A stretch of 64,000 nucleotides of DNA from Oscillibacter sp. (GCA_022791875.1 JAAVZX010000024.1:62001-126000); one strand, 5' to 3'. Counted from the stretch's first letter, positions 37,882 to 47,115 are shown. Notes: generated from the letters alone by a model not told the origin. Made by a program: numbers and translations.

Positions 37882-38784
37882 TCAGATGGGGTTTTCCAGG
37901 AAGTAGCGGCGGGTGCTTTCCGCGTCGGCGGCGATTTGCGCCCGCAGGGCGTCCAGGGAGTCGAAGCGGATTTCGTCGCGGAGGTGGGCGTAGAATTCGA
38001 CTCGGAGGGTTTGGCCGTACAGGTCCCCCTCGAAGTCAAGGAGGCAGGCTTCCACCGTTACGCCGCCGCTGTTGTCTACCGTGGGCCGCGTTCCGACGTT
38101 AGTGACGGCGGCACAGCTGTGTCCGTCAGGGAGATACACACGGGTTACATAAACACCGTGGCTGGGCACCAGCACCCGAGGCGGAATCGCCACATTCGCA
38201 GTCGGAAACAGGCGCGAGGAACCAAGCCCGCGGCCATGGCCGACTACGCCGGTCAGCGTGTGAGGGTGCCCCAAAAAGCGGTTGGCCCGGTCAATCTGCC
38301 CCAGCTCCACCAAACGGCGGATGTACGTAGAACTGACCGTCACCCCCCCAATCTCTACCTTCGGCACAATGTCGCACCCCAGCCCAAGCTCCGCGCATTT
38401 CGCCGCCAAAAGCTCAGGCGTCCCCAGATTCTTATGCCCAAACCGATGGTCATGCCCCGCCACAAGATGCACCGCGTTCCACTTCCCCACCAGCAGCCGC
38501 GTCACAAAATCCTCCCACGAGGTCGTCATCATCTCCCGATCAAACGGCGCCATGATCACATCCCGTATCCCATAAATCCGCCGCACCAATTCCTTCCGAT
38601 CCTCCGGCGAATTGATCAGCGGACACGGCACCCCCGTCACAACCTCCTTCGGCGGCCGGTCAAACGTAAACACCGCAGGCACACACCCGCGCCGTGCCGC
38701 CTCCTCCGCTGTCCTGCGCAGAAGCGCACCGTGGCCTACGTGGACGCCGTCGAAAAATCCTAACGCTATTACTCGTTGCTTCAT
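37882..38784 (-). CDS. ribF: Bifunctional riboflavin kinase / FAD synthetase
   Basis: A 300-residue RibF making FMN and then FAD from riboflavin. The N-terminal nucleotidyltransferase domain has GFFDGVHVGHGALL and GHDHRFGHKNLG with SSTYIRR; the C-terminal kinase domain has GHGRGLGSSRLFPTANV and TNVGTRPTVD. Last gene of the rimP-nusA-infB operon; a family B repeat separates it from truB. Confidence 0.95.
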   Translation of the reverse strand: MKQRVIALGFFDGVHVGHGALLRRTAEEAARRGCVPAVFTFDRPPKEVVTGVPCPLINSPEDRKELVRRIYGIRDVIMAPFDREMMTTSWEDFVTRLLVGKWNAVHLVAGHDHRFGHKNLGTPELLAAKCAELGLGCDIVPKVEIGGVTVSSTYIRRLVELGQIDRANRFLGHPHTLTGVVGHGRGLGSSRLFPTANVAIPPRVLVPSHGVYVTRVYLPDGHSCAAVTNVGTRPTVDNSGGVTVEACLLDFEGDLYGQTLRVEFYAHLRDEIRFDSLDALRAQIAADAESTRRYFLENPI

Positions 38785-38789
38785 GTTTT

Positions 38790-38865
38790 TTATGCCTCCG
38801 GCGGCTTACTTTTTCTTGGAAGAAAAAGTAAGCAAAAAGAACTTTTTTACTCGACGCGAATCCGG
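38790..38865 (+). repeat. Dispersed repeat family B, single end
   Basis: GCCTCCGGCGGCTTACTTTTTC hairpin with its GAAAAAGTAAGC partner, then AAAAAGAACTTTTTTACTCGACGCG. It lies between truB and ribF inside an operon. Confidence 0.75.
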
Positions 38866-38938
38866 TGGTCGGCGTGGCCTCTGCGCCGGACGGCGCGTGG
38901 TGCGGGCGGACGCATTTTCATGCGCCCGCCAGGGTTTT

Positions 38939-39799
38939 TTAGAAGAAATTTTTTTGGGAGGTTAGGACGCCGCTTTCGGCTCTGGATAGGCAGAGAAAAG
39001 CGCCGTCTTGGCCGTAGACGCGGTACGTGCCGTCTGGCAGGCTGGGGAGCGTGATCGGGTTGCCGCAGCGGACCCGCTTCTCCTGCGCCGCTGAACGGAC
39101 CGTTACGGCGGGGTGGTTCGTGAACAGGCTGTCAAGGGGGCGCAGGAGCACTTCACCCTTGTCCTGCAAGGCTTCCAGCGTTACCGCGTCGCTCAGCGTG
39201 AAGCCCGCGGCCATCGTCCGGCGCAGACTGCTCATGCAGCCGCCGCAGCCCAGATACGTGCCCAGATCGTGGCACAGCGTTCGGATATAGGTGCCCTTCG
39301 AGCAGCGGACCCGGATCAGCCAGTCCGCGCCGCCGCCCTCCAGAACCTCCGTCTCGAAGATGGTCACTTGGCGGGGCTTCCGCGCTACCTCCTGGCCCTT
39401 GCGGGCCAGTTCGTAGAGCTTCTTTCCGTTGATTTTGACGGCGGAATACATCGGCGGGAGCTGGGAAATTTCTCCTGAAAAATGTGCCGATAATGCGGCC
39501 TCCAGGGAGGCGCGATCCACTTGGACAGAGCGCTCTTCCAAGATTTCCCCGGTGGTGTCCTGGGTGTTGGTGACGACGCCCAGGCGCAGACCGGCGACAT
39601 ATTCCTTGTCCCCATTTTCGGCGAATTCCACCGCGCGGGTGGCGCGGCCTACGAAGACGGGGAGAACGCCTGTGGCCATGGGGTCCAGAGTGCCGCCGTG
39701 GCCGACCCGCTTCTCGTGGAGGATTCCGCGGACTTTTGCGCATACGTCCATCGAGGTCCACCCAGCGGGCTTGTCGATGATCAGAATCCCACTCGGCAT
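38939..39799 (-). CDS. truB: tRNA pseudouridine(55) synthase
   Basis: A 286-residue TruB forming pseudouridine 55 in the T-loop of tRNA. The catalytic Asp is D39 in GHGGTLDPMATGVLPV; other blocks are LIIDKPAGWTSMDV, LPPMYSAVKINGKKLYELAR and SKGTYIRTLCHDLG. The C-terminal PUA-like part is present. Follows nrnA by four bases in the operon. Confidence 0.95.
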   Translation of the reverse strand: MPSGILIIDKPAGWTSMDVCAKVRGILHEKRVGHGGTLDPMATGVLPVFVGRATRAVEFAENGDKEYVAGLRLGVVTNTQDTTGEILEERSVQVDRASLEAALSAHFSGEISQLPPMYSAVKINGKKLYELARKGQEVARKPRQVTIFETEVLEGGGADWLIRVRCSKGTYIRTLCHDLGTYLGCGGCMSSLRRTMAAGFTLSDAVTLEALQDKGEVLLRPLDSLFTNHPAVTVRSAAQEKRVRCGNPITLPSLPDGTYRVYGQDGAFLCLSRAESGVLTSQKNFF

Positions 39800-39803
39800 G
39801 GCC

Positions 39804-40754
39804 TTACTCGGATGCCGTCTGGGCGATGGCGGCGAGGATGCGGAGCTTCGCGTCTTCGAAGGTAGTCTCTACGGTGCAGCCGCCTGCGGCGGCGTGGCCT
39901 CCGCCGCCCAGGAGGGAACAGGCGCGGGTCGCGTTGACCGCCTGGGGGTTCGTCCGCAGGGAGATGCGCCAGACGCCGGGCTTCCGTTCCCGCATGGTCA
40001 CGGCGCAGTCTACGCCCTCAATGGAGCCGCCGAGGGCGGCCAGGTCGTCGGTGTCGGAGTCGTCCGCGCCGATGCGCTCGATCAGGTCCAGAGGGACGGC
40101 CAGGACGGCGATGCGGCCTTCGTCGTGGTACTCGATGGCACTGAGCATCGCGGCCTCCAGGGCCAGGCGCTTCCGGGTCTTGGTGCGGAAAAAGCGCTTG
40201 TTTACGGTCAGGAAGTCGATGCCGGTGTTCATCAGGGCGGCGGCTACGGCGTGGGTTCGGGCGGTGGTGTTGTTATAGGCGAAGCAGCCGGTGTCCGTCG
40301 CCACAGCCACATAGAGGGGGAGGGCGATCTCGGGGGTCACGGGGCCCAGGCAGGCTATGATGTCGTAGAGAAGCTCGCCGCAGGCGGCGGAGGTGGGGCG
40401 GACCAGGTTGTGCTTGCCGAAGTGCTCGAAAGAGGGGTGGTGGTCCAGGGCCAGGTCGATGCGGTCCGCGTAGCGCTGGGCGTTGTCGGGGATCAGGGCG
40501 GGGGTTGCGATGTCTACGGAGACCACCCGGTCCGGCGCGAAGCCGTCGGGGGCGGCGTAGGGCTGGAAGTAGGGAGCGGTGAGGCTGGTGATTTCGGGGT
40601 TGGGGGAGAGATAGGCGGTTTTGCCCAGGGCGCGGAGGGCGGCGCAGAGGCCGGCGGCACAGCCGACGGTGTCGCCGTCGGGGCGGACGTGGGTGAGGAT
40701 CAGGACGTTGTCATAGGACCGCAGAAGGGCGGCGGCTTCGGGGATGGTGAGCAT
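39804..40754 (-). CDS. nrnA: DHH-family oligoribonuclease / pAp phosphatase
   Basis: A 316-residue NrnA-type DHH/DHHA1 phosphodiesterase that degrades short oligoribonucleotides and dephosphorylates pAp. Metal motifs are THVRPDGDTVG (H22, D26, D28), VSVDIA, ALDHHPS and TDTGCF; the DHHA1 domain ends with GGGGHAAAGG. It is encoded between rbfA and truB, the usual position in Clostridia. Confidence 0.93.
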   Translation of the reverse strand: MLTIPEAAALLRSYDNVLILTHVRPDGDTVGCAAGLCAALRALGKTAYLSPNPEITSLTAPYFQPYAAPDGFAPDRVVSVDIATPALIPDNAQRYADRIDLALDHHPSFEHFGKHNLVRPTSAACGELLYDIIACLGPVTPEIALPLYVAVATDTGCFAYNNTTARTHAVAAALMNTGIDFLTVNKRFFRTKTRKRLALEAAMLSAIEYHDEGRIAVLAVPLDLIERIGADDSDTDDLAALGGSIEGVDCAVTMRERKPGVWRISLRTNPQAVNATRACSLLGGGGHAAAGGCTVETTFEDAKLRILAAIAQTASE

Positions 40755-40759
40755 GGGGG

Positions 40760-41134
40760 TCAGTCCTCCTTTTTTTCGCGGGCTTGGTCGTCCCGCTCCG
40801 CCTGGCGCAGGACTTCGAGGATATGCGCGCCATGCTGGATGGAATCGTCTCCGATGAACTGGAGCTCGGGGGTATAGCGGAGCTGGAGGGCGTGTCCCAG
40901 TTCCCGGCGCAGGAAGCCGGAGGCGGATTTCAGCCCTTTCAGCACGTCCTTTTCCTGCGTTTTGTCCAGGACGCTGACGTAGACACGGGCGTAGCGCAGA
41001 TCGCTGGTGGTATCGACGTGGGTAATGGACACCATCCCGACCTGAGAGACGCGAGGGTCTTTCAGGGAGCGGAACTGCGCAGCCAGTTCCCGCTGAATCT
41101 CCTCATTGATCCGGTTAATACGATTAGAAGCCAT
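40760..41134 (-). CDS. rbfA: Ribosome-binding factor A
   Basis: A 124-residue RbfA, a 30S maturation factor needed for 16S 5' end processing. RINRINEEIQRELAAQF, VSITHVDTTSDLRYARVYVSVL and FLRRELGHALQLRYTPELQF are conserved. It lies downstream of infB in the operon, after a 200-base gap filled with repeats. Confidence 0.95.
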   Translation of the reverse strand: MASNRINRINEEIQRELAAQFRSLKDPRVSQVGMVSITHVDTTSDLRYARVYVSVLDKTQEKDVLKGLKSASGFLRRELGHALQLRYTPELQFIGDDSIQHGAHILEVLRQAERDDQAREKKED

Positions 41135-41176
41135 TTAGAATCTCCTTACAAACGAAATAGCCGCAAAACGGGAAAA

Positions 41177-41202
41177 GGGCGGGCGCAGAGGCCCACCCCT
41201 AC
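41177..41202 (-). repeat. Dispersed short palindrome family C
   Basis: Reverse-oriented GTAGGGGTGGGCCTCTGCGC unit between infB and rbfA. Confidence 0.65.
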
Positions 41203-41238
41203 GAAAGGTTTTCCAGGAGAAGCAGGGGGACAATAAAA

Positions 41239-41323
41239 GGACTGATCTGCCAGGGTCCAGGGAGGCGCATGCCTCCCTGGTGGGGTCCAGGGGCAAAGCC
41301 CCTGGCCGCCGGAGGCCCCCCGT
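41239..41323 (+). repeat. Dispersed repeat family A, copy 9
   Basis: Full copy with GGGAGGCGCATGCCTCCC and CAGGGGCAAAGCCCCTG modules, ending 14 bases before the infB stop codon. Confidence 0.85.
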
Positions 41324-41336
41324 CCTTCGTCCAACG

Positions 41337-43793
41337 TTACTGCGGGATTTCCTCCATAGTATACCCCTCGATGATGTCTCCCTCTTTGATATCGTTGAAT
41401 TTGTCGATGGTCATGCCGCACTCGTAGCCGCTGGCGACTTCTTTGGCGGCGTCTTTGAAGCGCTGGAGGGAGGCGAGCTGGCCTTCGTGGATGACGATGC
41501 CGTCGCGGACGAGGCGGATGGAGCAGTTGCGGACGATTTTGCCGTCCTGGACGTAGCAGCCGGCGACGGTGCCGACGCCGGAGACTTTGTAGGTCTGGCG
41601 GACTTCGGCGTGGCCCAGGAGGGCCTCACGGAATTTCGGGGCCAACATGCCCTTCATGGCGGCGGTGATCTCGTCGATGCAGTCGTAAATCACGCGGTAC
41701 ATGCGCATGTCGACGTTCTGGCGGGCGGCTCCGTCCCGGGCGGCGGCGTCGGGACGGACGTTGAAGCCGACGATGATGGCGTTGGAAGAGCTTGCCAGCA
41801 TGACGTCGGACTCGTTTACCGCGCCTACGCCGCCGTGGATCACGCGAACGTTTACCTCGTCGTTGCTGAGCTTTTCCAGAGACGCCTTGACGGCCTCCAC
41901 GCTGCCCTGGACGTCGGCCTTGACGATCAGAGCCAGCTCCTTGCGCTCGCCTGCCTGGATCTGGTCGAAAAGATTCTCCAGGGACACCTTCTGGGCGGGG
42001 CCTGCGGCCTTGGCGCGTTCCTCGGCCTTGCGCTGCTCTACCAGAGTGCGGGCCATGCGCTCATCCGTGACCACGAAGAAGGGACTGCCTGCCGCGGGGG
42101 CCTCGCTGAGGCCCGCAACCTCTACGGGGACAGAGGGTCCCGCCTCGGTGAGGCGTCCGCCGCGGTAGTCTACCATGGTGCGGATGCGGCCTACGGCGGT
42201 GCCTGCGATGATGATGTCGCCCTGCTTCAGGGTGCCGTTCTGGACCAGGAGGGTGGCTACGGGGCCGCGGCCTTTGTCCAGACGGGCTTCAATGACGGTG
42301 CCCTGACCGGCGCGGTTCGGGTTGGCTTTCAGCTCCTGGATTTCGGCTAAGACTACCAGGTTTTCCAGGAGGTTTTCAATGCCGATGTTCTTCTTGGCGG
42401 ACACCTTGCAGCAGATGGTCTCGCCGCCCCAGATCTCGGGGACCAGGCCGTGCTCCGTGAGCTGCTGCATCACCTTGTCAGGGTTGGCGTTCTCCTTGTC
42501 GATCTTGTTGATGGCCACGATGATGGGGATGTTCGCCGCCTTGGCGTGGCTGATGGACTCGATGGTCTGGGGCATGATGCCGTCGTCCGCCGCTACCATC
42601 AGAATGGCAATGTCCGTGACCATGGCGCCGCGGGCGCGCATGGAAGTGAACGCCTCGTGGCCCGGGGTGTCCAGGAAGGTGATGGGCTTGCCGTTGATCT
42701 GGACCTGATACGCGCCGATGTGCTGGGTGATGCCGCCGGCTTCGCCGGAGGCGACGGAGGTGTTGCGGATCGTGTCCAGGAGGGAGGTCTTGCCGTGGTC
42801 CACGTGGCCCATGACCACGACGACGGGGGCGCGGGGGACCAGGTCCTCGGGACGGTCCTCGTGGTCGTCGATGAGCTTTTCTTCAATGGTAATGACGACT
42901 TCCTTCTCCACCTTGCAGCCCAGTTCCATGGCCACCAGGGCGGCGGTGTCGAAGTCAATGAGCTGGCTGACGGAGGCCATGACGCCGTTCTTCATCAGGC
43001 ATTTTACGACCTCTGCGCCCGTCTTCTTCATCCGGGAGGCCAGCTCACCGACGGAGATTTCGTCGGGGATGGAGACTTTCACGGGGGCCTTTTTCGCGAT
43101 CTCAAGCTGGAGGCGGCGCATCCGCTCCTGCTCGTCCTGACGGCGCTTGTTGGAGAAGGTGGGGGCTCCGCTGCGGCGCTGGGGGCCCTTCTGGACCTTC
43201 TCGCGGCCGCTGCGCTGCTGGCGCTGCATCCGCTCGCCCTGCTGGCCGCCCAGGGCCTCCAGGCGTTCGTCGTATTTGGCAAGGTTTACGTCGCCGCCCT
43301 TCCGGGTGTCGATGATCTTCTTCTGGGGCACCCGGCTCATGGGGGCGGCGGGCTTGGCGGGCTGCTGCTGCACAGGGGGCCTGCCGCCCTGCTGCTGGGC
43401 GGGACGATCCTGACGCCTGCCGCCTTGCTGCTGGCCGGAGGCCGCGGGCTGGGCGGGTTTCGCAGGCTGCTGTGCGGGCTTGCCGCCCTGCTTCTGGGCA
43501 GGGGCGGGGGCGGGCTTCGCCGCCGGAGCGGGAGCCCCCTTCTGCCCGGCGGGAGCCGCTTTGGGAGGCTCGGGCGGGGCTTCCTGGTAGGTATCCTGGA
43601 AGATGACCTGGATGTCGGAGACGGGGTTGCGCTGGGTGAGGCTGTCGAAAATGAGGGACAGCTCGTGGTCCGTCAGGACCTGCATGTGGTTCTTGGGGGC
43701 GGACGCGTATTTCGTCAGGATTTCCGTGATGGTCCGGGTGGGAACGCCGAAGTCCTTCGCCACCTCGTGAACTCTGTATTTTTCAGTAGCCAA
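41337..43793 (-). CDS. infB: Translation initiation factor IF-2
   Basis: An 818-residue IF-2, the GTPase that brings initiator tRNA to the 30S subunit. It has an IF2N domain at the N-terminus ([23 protein letters not shown]), a low-complexity Ala/Pro/Gln/Lys linker, a second IF2N domain ([23 protein letters not shown]), then the GTPase with [17 protein letters not shown] and NKIDK motifs and domains II-IV. The start is TTG at 43793 with a GAGGTG site seven bases upstream; this places MATEKYRV at the N-terminus. The longer frame upstream overlaps ylxQ. Confidence 0.95.
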   Translation of the reverse strand: MATEKYRVHEVAKDFGVPTRTITEILTKYASAPKNHMQVLTDHELSLIFDSLTQRNPVSDIQVIFQDTYQEAPPEPPKAAPAGQKGAPAPAAKPAPAPAQKQGGKPAQQPAKPAQPAASGQQQGGRRQDRPAQQQGGRPPVQQQPAKPAAPMSRVPQKKIIDTRKGGDVNLAKYDERLEALGGQQGERMQRQQRSGREKVQKGPQRRSGAPTFSNKRRQDEQERMRRLQLEIAKKAPVKVSIPDEISVGELASRMKKTGAEVVKCLMKNGVMASVSQLIDFDTAALVAMELGCKVEKEVVITIEEKLIDDHEDRPEDLVPRAPVVVVMGHVDHGKTSLLDTIRNTSVASGEAGGITQHIGAYQVQINGKPITFLDTPGHEAFTSMRARGAMVTDIAILMVAADDGIMPQTIESISHAKAANIPIIVAINKIDKENANPDKVMQQLTEHGLVPEIWGGETICCKVSAKKNIGIENLLENLVVLAEIQELKANPNRAGQGTVIEARLDKGRGPVATLLVQNGTLKQGDIIIAGTAVGRIRTMVDYRGGRLTEAGPSVPVEVAGLSEAPAAGSPFFVVTDERMARTLVEQRKAEERAKAAGPAQKVSLENLFDQIQAGERKELALIVKADVQGSVEAVKASLEKLSNDEVNVRVIHGGVGAVNESDVMLASSSNAIIVGFNVRPDAAARDGAARQNVDMRMYRVIYDCIDEITAAMKGMLAPKFREALLGHAEVRQTYKVSGVGTVAGCYVQDGKIVRNCSIRLVRDGIVIHEGQLASLQRFKDAAKEVASGYECGMTIDKFNDIKEGDIIEGYTMEEIPQ

Positions 43794-43944
43794 TATCAAA
43801 CACCTCGTTACTTTCCGGCCCGGGAGTCCGCTTGAAAACCGCGCGAAGCACACGCGGCTTTCAGCCGGACTCAGGGCCGCAGGATTTTTAGTAGTTACAT
43901 GGAAGGGGACCGTGCCGCCGCCGCGGCCTGCGCAGGGGGGCACG

Positions 43945-44613
43945 TCAGCGCCCCCTGCCGGGACCGCGGCTGCGTCCGCCGGGTCCGCTGTGTCCGTTGG
44001 GACCGTTAGGTTTACCGGGGCCGCGGCGTCCCTTGCTGGGGACGTGGGCACGGCTGCGGGGCGGCGGTCCGTCCCGCCGGGGCGGAGAGCTGCCGCCGCT
44101 TCCGGAACGCTGGCGGCGGGCCTCCGGGGACCCCGGGGGTCCCTTGCGCCTCTGACCGCCGGGGGAACCGGGTCCGCCTTTGGCGGGCGGCGGACGGCGG
44201 GGCGGCTTCTTCGTGTTCACCTTCCCGCGGGAGGGCGCGTCCTTCCGCTCGGCGGCACGGCGGACTTTCAGGTCCATCCGGGCAGCGGCGTCTCCGTAGC
44301 GCTCCGGGTCCATGAGGGCCAGGCGGCTCACCGCCGCAGAGGCCAGCCCCAGGTCCGTCACCGCCGCCATGGCCACCGTGGCCCGCCCAAGGGCCCCGCC
44401 AAGTTCAGACTTCGTAAAGGGGATGATCAGCCAGAGACAGTGGCCCGCCTCCGCCAAGTGCTCCACCCGGCGGAGCGTGTTCCCGGAGGCGTCCGACGAG
44501 GCCAGAATCAGCCGTGCCTTCCCGCCCTCCGCGGCCAGCGTCACGGGCTCTTCACCGGCAACGAGGCGGTTTCCCCGCAGAGCCAGACCTAACAGTGAGA
44601 GAAAATTGTTCAT
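43945..44613 (-). CDS. ylxQ: L7Ae-family ribosomal protein YlxQ with long basic tail
   Basis: A 222-residue protein. Residues 1-105 are an L7Ae/L30e-type kink-turn RNA-binding domain ([34 protein letters not shown]). Bacillus YlxQ ends there at ~100 residues. Here residues ~112-222 form an extra tail of Arg, Gly, Pro and Lys with no predicted fold, resembling RGG-rich RNA-binding tails. Its ATG overlaps the ylxR stop (ATGA). Confidence 0.8.
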   Translation of the reverse strand: MNNFLSLLGLALRGNRLVAGEEPVTLAAEGGKARLILASSDASGNTLRRVEHLAEAGHCLWLIIPFTKSELGGALGRATVAMAAVTDLGLASAAVSRLALMDPERYGDAAARMDLKVRRAAERKDAPSRGKVNTKKPPRRPPPAKGGPGSPGGQRRKGPPGSPEARRQRSGSGGSSPPRRDGPPPRSRAHVPSKGRRGPGKPNGPNGHSGPGGRSRGPGRGR

Positions 44614-44882
44614 GTCCCGCCTCCCAGCTCCGCCTCCATGGCGTCGTAGACTTCGCCGGGAATCTGCACGGCGAAGGCCCGCTCCAGCGCCCTGGACTTC
44701 CGCGCCTTTTTCAGACACGCCACATCCCGGCACACATAGGCCCCCCGCCCCGGCTTCTTCCCGCCAAAATCCAGGCTGACCGCCCCCTCCGGCGACCGCA
44801 CCACCCGCAGAAGCACCTTCTTATCCTTCATCTCCCGGCACCCTACGCACTGGCGCTGGGGGACCTTCTTCGGTTTTTGCAT
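44610..44882 (-). CDS. ylxR: YlxR-family RNA-binding protein (DUF448)
   Basis: A 90-residue YlxR/DUF448 protein. RQCVGCREMKDKKVLLRVV and KPGRGAYVCRDVACLKKARK are the conserved blocks. It always follows nusA in Firmicutes; Bacillus and Clostridioides homologues have been linked to transcription regulation and RNase P. The ATG at 44882 has GGAGGAGG. It overlaps ylxQ by four bases. Confidence 0.92.
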   Translation of the reverse strand: MQKPKKVPQRQCVGCREMKDKKVLLRVVRSPEGAVSLDFGGKKPGRGAYVCRDVACLKKARKSRALERAFAVQIPGEVYDAMEAELGGGT

Positions 44883-44901
44883 GATTGTCAGCCTCCTCCA
44901 T

Positions 44902-44985
44902 ACGGGGGGCCTCCGGCGGCCAGGGGCTTTGCCCCTGGACCCCACCAGCCCTTTGAAAAGGGCTGGACCCCAAACTTTATCTGCG
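44902..44985 (-). repeat. Dispersed repeat family A, variant copy 10
   Basis: Reverse-oriented copy whose second half is the CCAGCCCTTTGAAAAGGGCTGG module followed by CCCCAAACTTTATCTG, as at 56214 and 56703. Confidence 0.8.
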
Positions 44986-45059
44986 GGTAAACGGTCGTTT
45001 ACCCGCCGAGTCTTTATTTTTTACTATCCTGTGGGTCCTTTCATGCCAATGGAAGGACC

Positions 45060-45182
45060 CACATGCAATTCCTACGTTACCGTGTGACAGGCTTTAACAA
45101 CCTCCAGCAGCATAGAGCGGTATTAAAGCTCTTTTCGGTTCCTTTTCTCTCGAGAAAAGGAACCCGCCGGAGGCCCCCCGTA
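45060..45182 (-). repeat. Dispersed repeat family B, reverse copy
   Basis: CGTTACCGTGTGACAGGC block, then AGAGCGGTATTAAAGCTC, then TTCCTTTTCTCTCGAGAAAAGGAA and CCGCCGGAGGC. It lies between nusA and ylxR. Confidence 0.8.
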
Positions 45183-45192
45183 GGCAGGCACC

Positions 45193-46359
45193 TTACTCCT
45201 CCACCGGGGCCTCTTCTTCGATCAGGTCTTCATCATCCTCGATGGCGTTTTCCTCGTCGGGAGCGTCCTTTTGGCTGAGGGGTTTGATGTCGATTTTGTA
45301 GCCTGTGAGGCGAGCGGCGAGGCGGGCGTTTTGGCCCTCTTTGCCGATGGCGAGGGAGAGCTGGTCGTCGGGGACGAAGCAGCGGCAGGCTTTGCCTTCG
45401 TCGGCCATCCAGACCTCGGAAACGTCGGCGGGGGCGAGGGCGGCGGCGATGAATTCGGCGGGGTTTTCGCTGTACTTGATGATGTCGATTTTTTCGCCGC
45501 GGAGTTCGTCTACAATGGCGGCGACGCGCTGGCCCTTGGGGCCTACGCAGGCGCCGATGGGGTCGATGTTCTCGTCGTTGGACCAGACGGCCATTTTGGT
45601 GCGGCTTCCGGCCTCGCGGGCGACGTTCTTGACCTCCACCAGGCCGTCGGCGATCTCGGGGACCTCGTTTTCAAAGAGGCGCTTGACGAGGCCCGGGTGG
45701 GTGCGGGAGATCAGGATCTGGGGGCCTCTTGTGGAGCGGCGGACGTCCACCACGTAGACCTTGACGTGCATTCCCTCCTCCAGCTTCTCGTTGGGGACCT
45801 GCTCGCCGGCCATGAGGACGGCCTCGGTGGAGTCGGGGCCGGAGCCGCCGATGCGGATGGAGACGGAGCCGTTGCGGGGGTCGATGCGGGTGACGGCGCC
45901 GGTGAGGATCTCGTGCTGCTTGGAGTTGAACTCGTCGTAGACCATGCCGCGCTCGGCCTCCCGGAGGCCCTGGATGATGACCTGCTTTCCGTTTCCGGCG
46001 GCGATGCGTCCGAACTCCATCTTGTCCACGGGGATGTTCACCACGTCGCCGATCTCGTAGCGGGCGGAGAGGGCCTTGGCCTCCTCCAGGGGCATCTCGT
46101 TGCCGGGGTCCACGTAGTCCTCCTCGTCCACCACGGCCTTCTGGACGAACATGCGCAGGTCCTTGTGCTCCTCGTCCGCCTCCACCACCACGTTTTCCAC
46201 CTCCGGGTGGTCCCGCTTGTAGGCGGTGGTGATGGCCTGGATGATTTTTTCCAGCATGAAGCTCTTGGGAATATTGCGCTCCGCCTCCAGCAGTTCCAGG
46301 GCGGCGAAGATTTCCGCGGGATTCATACCAGCGGGCTCCTTCTTCTTTTTGCCTTTCAT
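45193..46359 (-). CDS. nusA: Transcription termination/antitermination protein NusA
   Basis: A 388-residue NusA with the N-terminal RNA-polymerase-binding domain (PAEIFAALELLEAERNIPKSFMLEKI), an S1 domain (about 140-205), and two KH domains (DPIGACVGPKGQRV and LSLAIGKEGQNARLAARLTGYKIDI). The C-terminus is acidic (DEENAIEDDEDLIEEEAPVEE) without the extra repeats of proteobacterial NusA. The ATG at 46359 (MKGKKKKEPAG) has an AAGGAG site; a later ATG is also conserved. Confidence 0.95.
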   Translation of the reverse strand: MKGKKKKEPAGMNPAEIFAALELLEAERNIPKSFMLEKIIQAITTAYKRDHPEVENVVVEADEEHKDLRMFVQKAVVDEEDYVDPGNEMPLEEAKALSARYEIGDVVNIPVDKMEFGRIAAGNGKQVIIQGLREAERGMVYDEFNSKQHEILTGAVTRIDPRNGSVSIRIGGSGPDSTEAVLMAGEQVPNEKLEEGMHVKVYVVDVRRSTRGPQILISRTHPGLVKRLFENEVPEIADGLVEVKNVAREAGSRTKMAVWSNDENIDPIGACVGPKGQRVAAIVDELRGEKIDIIKYSENPAEFIAAALAPADVSEVWMADEGKACRCFVPDDQLSLAIGKEGQNARLAARLTGYKIDIKPLSQKDAPDEENAIEDDEDLIEEEAPVEE

Positions 46360-46394
46360 CGCTTGATTCTCCTTATATTCAATCACTGCACTTT

Positions 46395-46500
46395 TTAATT
46401 GATAATTGACAATTGACAATTGATAATTGACAATTGATAATTGATAATGGGGTGCGTTTGGGGGACCATTATCCATTGTCAATTATCCATTATCAATTCG
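46395..46500. repeat. AT-rich dispersed repeat family D
   Basis: Tandem ATTGATAATTGACA-type units, then an inverted set (CCATTATCCATTGTCAATT). It fills the gap between rimP and nusA and can form a large AT-rich hairpin. Another copy lies at 49846-49935. Confidence 0.85.
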
Positions 46501-46962
46501 TTAGAATTCTACCCGCAGGCGCACGAGGGCCACGTCCTTTTTCGCCAGGGTGAGGGTTTCGCGGCCCAGGGCGAGGGTCACGCTGCCGGAGGCTTCGTCG
46601 TAGGCCTCCAGGACGCCGGGGAGCTCTTTGCGGCCGTCCAGGGCGCGGTAGAGCTTTACCAGGACGGGGCTTCCCAGGAAGCGGCGGAAGTCGGAGGGGC
46701 GCTTGAGGGCCCGTTCCGCACCGGCGGAGCCGACCTCGAGGGTGTAGCTGCCCTCGATGGGGTCCGCTTCGTCCAGGAGGTCCGAGAGCTTGCGGGAGAC
46801 GGCTTCGCAGTCCAGAATGTCCACGCCGCCCTCCTTGTCCAGAAGGACGCGGAGATACCAGGTGCCGCCCTCCTTGACGTACTCCACATCCCAGATGGTG
46901 CAGCCGGCCTCGGCGACGGCGGGAGCAGCCAGTTCGGCGGTCAGTTCGGTGATTTTCTTCAT
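46501..46962 (-). CDS. rimP: Ribosome maturation factor RimP
   Basis: A 153-residue RimP for 30S maturation. VAEAGCTIWDVEYVKEGGTWYLRVLLDKEGGVDILDCEAVSRKLSDLLD and SYTLEVGSAGAERALKRPSDF(RRF) are conserved. First gene of the long operon; AAAGGAGG precedes the ATG. The C-terminal stop lies at the edge of the family D repeat. Confidence 0.94.
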   Translation of the reverse strand: MKKITELTAELAAPAVAEAGCTIWDVEYVKEGGTWYLRVLLDKEGGVDILDCEAVSRKLSDLLDEADPIEGSYTLEVGSAGAERALKRPSDFRRFLGSPVLVKLYRALDGRKELPGVLEAYDEASGSVTLALGRETLTLAKKDVALVRLRVEF

Positions 46963-46991
46963 ACAGCCTCCTTTGGCAGAAAAAGGCTAAC

Positions 46992-47017
46992 AAAAAGAGC
47001 GGACCCGCGGTCCACTC
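46992..47017 (-). terminator. Candidate attenuator in the rimP-nusA leader
   Basis: On the minus strand: stem GAGTGGACC / GGTCCGCTC with three-base loop, followed by TTTTT. It lies only 30-55 bases after the predicted transcript start and 30 bases before rimP. Confidence 0.65.
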
Positions 47018-47053
47018 ATCTCCTTTACTCTACCATCTTACTCTAACATCAGC

Positions 47054-47082
47054 AATATACCACAACAGACAGGAAAACGCAA
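47054..47082 (-). promoter_or_regulatory. Promoter of the rimP-nusA-infB operon
   Basis: TTGCGT and TATATT on the minus strand, 17 bases apart. Confidence 0.65.
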
Positions 47083-47115
47083 GCCTTTTAGAGAAAAAAC
47101 TTGCGCGTTTTCCAA

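Larger units (their letters stand above)
44883..45192. other. Repeat-filled gap between nusA and ylxR
   Basis: Consists almost wholly of a family A copy (44902-44985), a GGGTAAACGGTCGTTTACCC palindrome (44993-45012), a GGGTCCTTTCATGCCAATGGAAGGACCC hairpin (45030-45060) and a family B end (45060-45182). No gene. Confidence 0.7.

Noticed and set aside
41280-43835. Long plus-strand frames opposite infB
   Set aside because: Shadows of infB with His/Asp/Gly/Val-biased composition; infB motifs are unambiguous.
45271-46398. Plus-strand 375-codon frame opposite nusA
   Set aside because: Shadow of nusA; composition dominated by Gly, Val and Asp with no recognisable motif.
46395-46500. Possible CRISPR array from the repeated ATTGATAATTGACA units
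   Set aside because: Units are contiguous and short with no spacers, and the second half is inverted; it is a dispersed AT-rich repeat.
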